64,000 bases of DNA from Brevibacillus brevis. Lineage in GTDB: Bacteria > Bacillota > Bacilli > Brevibacillales > Brevibacillaceae. Below, piece by piece: positions 62,801-64,000 of the stretch. The first letter of the stretch is position 1. The number at the start of each line of letters is the position of its first letter. Location of the stretch: contig NZ_LR134338.1 in NCBI RefSeq assembly GCF_900637055.1, positions 3,172,001 through 3,236,000 on the forward strand, given 5' to 3'. Position numbers and translations under genes: made by a program. Below the pieces are notes generated by a model. The model had not been told where the DNA came from. It searched no databases and worked only from the letters and a program-made list of their open reading frames with translations.

Positions 62801-64000
62801 TAATGGCTTGTTGCTCAATAACGGCATGAAGGATATGGATGAAATGTGCCGCTATTTTTTCAATCGTCTCTCTTGTAAACAATTTGGTGCAGTAATCAAG
62901 GCTAAAGATAATCTCCTCATCTTCTTCGTACGCCTCTAATGCCAGATCAAACTTGGCCTGATTCACGTCTGCCATATAGGGTGTAAACGTCAGTTGCTCC
63001 ATTTCGAACGGCTTCTGATCCATATTTTGCAAGATAAATACGGTGTCAAACAAAGGATTGCGGCTCAGATCCCGTTGAATGTTCAGCTTATCGATCAGCT
63101 CATCCAGTGGATAATCCTGATTTTCAAAGGCTTTCAGCGTATTGTTTTTCACTTCTGCCAAAAAGTTGAGGAAGGTCTTATCCCCCACAGGCTCATTTCG
63201 CAATGCCAGTGTATTGACAAACATACCGATGATCGAATCCGTTTCTGCATGGGACCTGCCAGCAGTAGGCGCACCAACAATAATGTCCTCTTGTCCAGAG
63301 TATTTGGAGAGAAGTACATTGTAGGCAGCCAGCAGAACCATGTAGAGCGTAGCTCCTGTACCATGAGCAAGTCGATTCAATTCTTTTTTCAAAAGGGCCC
63401 CGGAGCTGAAAACAAATCGCTCACCCTCGAAGCTTTTCACAGAAGGTCTCGGATGATCCGTTGCTAGATTCAGTACAGGAATTTCTCCCGTAAAGGTATC
63501 GATCCAAGAGGCTTCCTGAGCAGCGAACTCTTCCGTCTCGAACCACTGATTCTGCCAATGGGCAAAGTCCTTGTACTGAATGCTCAGTTCAGGCAGCTCT
63601 TCCCCGTGGTAAAGCTGAGCAAGCTCTTGAACAAGAATGCCAATCGATACACCATCCACGACAATATGGTGGAAATCCAGCATGAAAAGATGGCGTTCCG
63701 GAGCCACTTTGACCAGTCCAGCGCGCATCAGTGGAGCTTTTTCCAAATCGAACGGTTGAATAAATTGCTCGACGATTTGTTTTAGCTCTCCCTCTGTTGA
63801 CTCCATAAACGAGATTTCCAGCTCGACATTTTCATGTACACGCTGAACAGTCTCTCCTTTCATGGAGTGGAACGAGGTACGCAGAGATTCATGGCGTTTC
63901 ACCAGACTCTTGAGCGCTTGCTGCAAACGCTCTGTATCCAGCTTGCCATCGATGTACAGAATGCCCGGCATGTTGTAGCTGATGCCTGCACCTTCCATTT
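50856..64000 (-). CDS. tycC: Non-ribosomal peptide synthetase, four C-terminal modules plus thioesterase (partial, TycC-like)
   Basis: The C-terminal 4380 residues of an NRPS; the N-terminal part lies beyond the right edge. Domain order (residues counted from 63998): C (truncated)-A-T 1-1010, C-A-T 1016-2045, C-A-T 2056-3090, C-A-T 3099-4130, TE 4140-4380. Condensation motifs are HHIVVDG, HHIISDG, HHIISDG and HHSISDG; the carrier serines lie in GGHSLKA/GGHSLRA near 967, 2003, 3045 and 4085. The thioesterase has GYSSGG near 4204. No epimerisation domain is present. Adenylation codes read by alignment to GrsA: DGLTTGEVVK (unassigned), DAFWIGGTFK (Val), DVGEIGSIDK (Orn), DGAYTGEVVK (Leu). Val-Orn-Leu-TE is the end of tyrocidine TycC and of gramicidin S GrsB; the first code is not proline, which excludes GrsB. 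Loloatin/streptocidin-type synthetases share this layout. Confidence 0.9.
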   Translation of the reverse strand, partial: MEGAGISYNMPGILYIDGKLDTERLQQALKSLVKRHESLRTSFHSMKGETVQRVHENVELEISFMESTEGELKQIVEQFIQPFDLEKAPLMRAGLVKVAPERHLFMLDFHHIVVDGVSIGILVQELAQLYHGEELPELSIQYKDFAHWQNQWFETEEFAAQEASWIDTFTGEIPVLNLATDHPRPSVKSFEGERFVFSSGALLKKELNRLAHGTGATLYMVLLAAYNVLLSKYSGQEDIIVGAPTAGRSHAETDSIIGMFVNTLALRNEPVGDKTFLNFLAEVKNNTLKAFENQDYPLDELIDKLNIQRDLSRNPLFDTVFILQNMDQKPFEMEQLTFTPYMADVNQAKFDLALEAYEEDEEIIFSLDYCTKLFTRETIEKIAAHFIHILHAVIEQQAITLSEITMLSDEEKHRLIVEFNQTHTEYPQNKTLHELFEEQVEKTPQAAAVEIGDKQMSYHELNERANQLAATLRERGVKANQFVGIMANRSVEMVVGIMAILKAGGAYVPIDPEYPEDRVAYMLVDCEARLVLTQKHLGAKLASSVSVECLYLEEEKNYSSNRSNLEPIQTASDLAYVIYTSGTTGKPKGVMIEHRGIVNSVLWKKEEYQFSVHDRSLVPLSFAFDGFVLSFFTPILSGSTVVLAEDEEAKDPVSLRKLIAAARCTQMTCVPSLFQAILECGSAADISSLQTVTLGGEKVSAQLVEKSNQHNPQLVIVNEYGPTESSVVATWQRISQLDSVITIGRPIANTSIYIVDKFHQLQPIGVVGEICIGGHGLARGYWNKPELTAEKFVSHPYLEGERMYKTGDLGKWLPGGTIEFVGRLDEQVKVRGYRIEIGEIESVMLSVEKVTSAVVIVHEDQQGQSSLAAYYTAEEKLEVSNLWAYLSQSLPSYMIPAYLVQLDHLPLTPNGKIDRKALPKPEGRPVTGAEYVAPASPVESRLAEIWERVLGVNDIGVLDNFFQLGGHSLKAMSLAAQIHREYQVELPLRVLFATPTIQAVAQYIETSGKDTHVPIQPVPRQAYYPVSSAQKRMFVLRQFEGTGTVYNMTSVMYIEGDLDHARFETAMQGLVKRHESLRTSFHTVNGEPVQRVHETVELDVRYEDLTEDQVEQTIESFVQAFDLEKAPLLRVGLFRLGEKRHLFLMDMHHIISDGVSVGIIMDEFSQLYRNESLPELAVQYKDFAVWQTDLFQTDIYTKHENYWLKSFAGDIPVLNLPADYSRPLVQSFEGDCITFQTDKTLMDDLYKLAHENHTTLFMVLLAAYNVLLSKYSGQEDIVVGTPIAGRSHADVEKVLGMFVNTLALRNYPDGTKSFQAFLEDVKQNTLQAYAHQDYPFEALVEKLEIQRDLSRNPLFDTMFILQNLDKKAYELDGLKFEAYSGDGQQGSAKFDLTLEAHEDETGIHFGLVYSSKLFQRDTMERMAGHFLQVLRGVIADQTVALREINLLGEEEKHLVTVAFNNTFATYPRESTIQELFEEQVERTPEHTAVVMNAQMLTYRELNQKANQVASALRRLEIGRDSVVGLLADRSLEMITGIMGIIKAGGAYLGIDPEHPADRISYMLEDGGVKVVLVQRHLLHLVDEGLIPIVLEDESLEKEDASNLTNLNDAKDLAYVMYTSGSTGKPKGVMVEHRNVTRLVKNTNYVQVHEEDRMIQTGAIGFDAMTFEVFGALLHGASLFLVSKDVLLDAEKLGSFLRENRITTMWLTSPLFNQLSQDNPAMFEGLRALIVGGEALSPRHINKVNSDHPALEIWNGYGPTENTTFSTCYLIEKEFEDNIPIGKPITNSTAYIVDGNNQPQPIGVPGELCVGGDGVARGYLNKPELTAEKFVPNPFVSGENMYRTGDLARWKADGTIEYLGRIDQQVKIRGYRIELGEIETVLTNQEKVKEAVVTVMDDTNGQKALCAYFVPETELDVAELREAISKELPSYMVPAFYVQMDKLPLTANGKVNRRALPEPSGDRVQSSTYVAPQNTTEQKLAEIWQGVLGIHAIGIHDNFFELGGHSLKAMNVITQVHKAFQVELPLKALFESPTVHELAAYITASEIEKFETIQPVEQADFYPVSFAQKRMYILHEFEGSGISYNVPNVLIIEGHLDYERFEHAIRTLVKRHESLRTSFHSINGEPVQRVHEDVALFIGISEATEDQVEHRIQELVQPFDLEVAPLFRVELIKLGAERYLFFMDMHHIISDGVSLAVIAKEFASLYEEKQLPDMRIQYKDFAAWQTKLSKSERFQKQEDYWANVFAGEIPLLNLPNDFPRPTVQSFEGDTVAIGTGNHLLAELRQLAANTGSTLFMVLLAAYNVLLSKYAGQEEIVVGTPIAGRSHADVERIVGMFVNTLALKNVAGGNLTFREFLGDVKQNALQAFEHQDYPFEHLVDKLQVRRDLSRNPLFDTMFSLGLADSSALEIAGLNMSAYPVDGKIAKFDLALDAMEQQDELLVQFNYCTKLFAKESIDRMATHYVNLLKTIIANPDSKLAEISVLSKDEREQMLHDFNATKAAYPTNKTFQELFEEQVEKTPNQVAVIFEDEQLTYRELNEKANQLARVLRQMGVNPESTVGIMVDRSLHMVVGTLGILKAGGAYVPIDPDYPLERQAFILEDSDAKLLLTLQKMNTQLVFPHETLYLDAEGLYQGEASNLEPVALPEHAAYIIYTSGTTGKPKGVVIEHRSYANVAFAWQDEYHLDTFPVRLLQMASFAFDVSTGDFARALLTGGQLIICPNEVKMDPASLYEIIKRYEITIFEATPALIMPLMHYIYENKLDISQMKLLILGADSCPAEDFKTLLSRFSHTLRIINSYGVTEACIDSSYYEETDVASIRSGTVPIGKPLPNMQMYVMDQQLNLQPVGVVGELCIGGAGVARGYLNRPELTLEKFVPNPFAPGELLYRTGDLAKWRADGNVEFLGRNDHQVKIRGVRIELGEIETQLRKLDGILEAVVIAREDHRQEKYLCAYMVADDEIDTAQLRQELLKELPQAMIPSYFVTLEALPLTANGKIDRRSLPAPDVSMLRTTEYVAPRTELETQLAHVWEQVLNMEQVGILDDFFAIGGHSLRAMSVISSMHNEYQVDIPLRILFEKPTIQQLAAHIEETARGHVISIQPAPAQEYYPVSSAQKRMYILHQFEGVGISYNMPSTMLIEGKLEPERLETAFKQLIERHESLRTSFAVVNGEPVQKIHEEVSFELSYTTITEDQAQEVLSTLVQPFDLGVAPLLRVRLLHIGEDRHVLFTDMHHSISDGVSSGILLSELVKLYQGDVLPELRIQYKDFSVWQQELFRSEAFNKQEQYWAQVFADEIPVLNLQTDFTRPSIQNFAGDQYTIGTGKQLMDGLNQLARETGTTLYMVLLATYNVLLSKYSGQEDIIVGTPITGRSHADLEPIVGMFVNTLAMRNKPHAAKTFTELLLEVKQNALDAYAHQDYPFEELVEKLDIPRDLSRNPLFDTMFTVQNNTGVSIDLQGLTLAPFMTDQTGNHSKFDLTLIATEEHEEISIGVEYSTSLFTRETIERLSNHFLTIAQMVVQNPHIRLSEIDMLSKEEKQQVFENFNGISVKYLQDKTLHQLFEEQVAKTPDQEAILFNGQSLTYSELNERANRLARVLRTKGVGTDRLVAVMAERSPEMIIGILGILKAGGAYVPIDPAYPQERIQYLLADSDAALLLCQAHLSELLSCVSSGIDWLDLNAEHDAQMDGSNLTPLNQPTDLAYVIYTSGTTGKPKGVMIPHQGIVNCLQWRRDEYGFGPGDKALQVFSFAFDGFVASLFAPLLGGASCVLPREEEAKDPVALKKLIAQAGVTHYYGVPSLFQAILDCSTAADFSPLRCVTLGGEKLPAQLVQKTKEKHPAIEINNEYGPTENSVVTTISRTIEVGQDITIGRPLANVQVYIVDTQHHLQPIGVVGELCIGGAGLARGYLNKPELTEEKFVPNPFVPGERMYKTGDLVKWRTDGTIDYIGRADEQVKVRGYRIEIGEIESTILAYDGIDQAVVVVQEDDVTSGQYLCAYLVTAADISVSELRRHLAKELPAYMVPSYFVQLDQLPLSANGKVDRKALPKPRPSDATTREFVAPRTATEHQLASIWQEVLGVDPIGITDHFFELGGHSLKATLLVAKVYEYMQIELPLNLIFQHPTIEKVADFITHKNFEGNSGGAILLNEETARKVFCFTPIGAQSVYYQKLADEIKGVSLYSFDFIQEDNRLEQYMEAIVAIDPKGPYMLMGYSSGGNLAFEVAKELENQGYVVTDLILFDSYWKDKVMERTLAETESDIAQLFAEIGENIEMFNMTQEDFNLYAANEFVKQSFIRKTVSYVMYHNQLINTGATNGAIHLIQSELESGEEDLVAVKWNESAWTQATKRLMTYEGYGIHSRMLGGNYVSMNASILRDILQELFILK

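Noticed and set aside
50856..64000. NRPS as GrsB of gramicidin S
   Set aside because: GrsB is Pro-Val-Orn-Leu; the first visible code DGLTTGEVVK is unlike the proline code, and exporters plus a type II thioesterase follow as in tyrocidine clusters.

Overview
The window looks like the chromosome of a Brevibacillus-type member of the Bacillales. The reasons are strong AGGAGG-type ribosome binding sites, a SAM-I (S-box) riboswitch, a KinA/KinE-like multi-PAS kinase, S-layer-homology and NlpC/P60 wall proteins, and the 3' end of a tyrocidine-type non-ribosomal peptide synthetase (NRPS) cluster. I see no rRNA or tRNA gene, CRISPR array or complete insertion sequence. The genus is an inference from gene content, not a database match.

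Left part (1-9.5 kb, all minus strand): an OppBCDF-type peptide/nickel importer operon lies under a SAM-I riboswitch, which suggests uptake of a methionine- or sulfur-related substrate. Next comes a sulfide/persulfide detoxification operon: sulfide:quinone oxidoreductase, a DUF1641 protein, a CstB-like persulfide dioxygenase-rhodanese fusion and a TauE/SafE permease. A NarL-type two-component system with a cysteine-rich PAS sensor sits upstream. A shared 16-bp near-palindrome, TAGG(N8)CCTA, lies in front of both the sqr operon and the kinase gene.

9.6-19 kb: a complete staphylopine-type metallophore operon in the order cntK-L-M-A-B-C-D-F-E (histidine racemase, aminobutyryl transferase, opine dehydrogenase, ABC importer, MFS exporter). 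It is preceded by two Zur-box-like palindromes and ends at a strong terminator.

19-31 kb: mixed housekeeping and signalling genes. They include an AraJ/YdhP-type MFS pump, a sporulation-kinase-like sensor, a cupin with a Tyr/Trp/Asn/His-rich leader, a MOSC protein divergent from a LysR regulator, a MarR regulator with a four-cysteine tail, a small thioredoxin-fold protein, an OmpR-type two-component system divergent from an NlpC/P60 hydrolase, and a protein made only of SLH domains.

31-44 kb: D-aminopeptidase DppA next to an S12 serine hydrolase; an ECF sigma/anti-sigma pair beside an AcfC-like binding protein and a YxYxxD-type lipoprotein; a LysR regulator divergent from a MetX-fold hydrolase; and a five-gene operon of response regulator, ABC ATPase, ABC permease, histidine kinase and S12 peptidase. 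That last peptidase has a signal peptide and three C-terminal membrane helices, the architecture described for D-stereospecific peptidases that give resistance to non-ribosomal peptide antibiotics.

44-64 kb: a secreted lipase, a type II thioesterase, an Sfp-type phosphopantetheinyl transferase, two ABC exporters and the last four modules plus thioesterase of the NRPS, which runs off the right edge. The adenylation codes I read give X-Val-Orn-Leu-TE. This matches the C-terminal half of the tyrocidine/loloatin-type synthetase TycC, not GrsB of gramicidin S. The module X code (DGLTTGEVVK) is one I cannot match.
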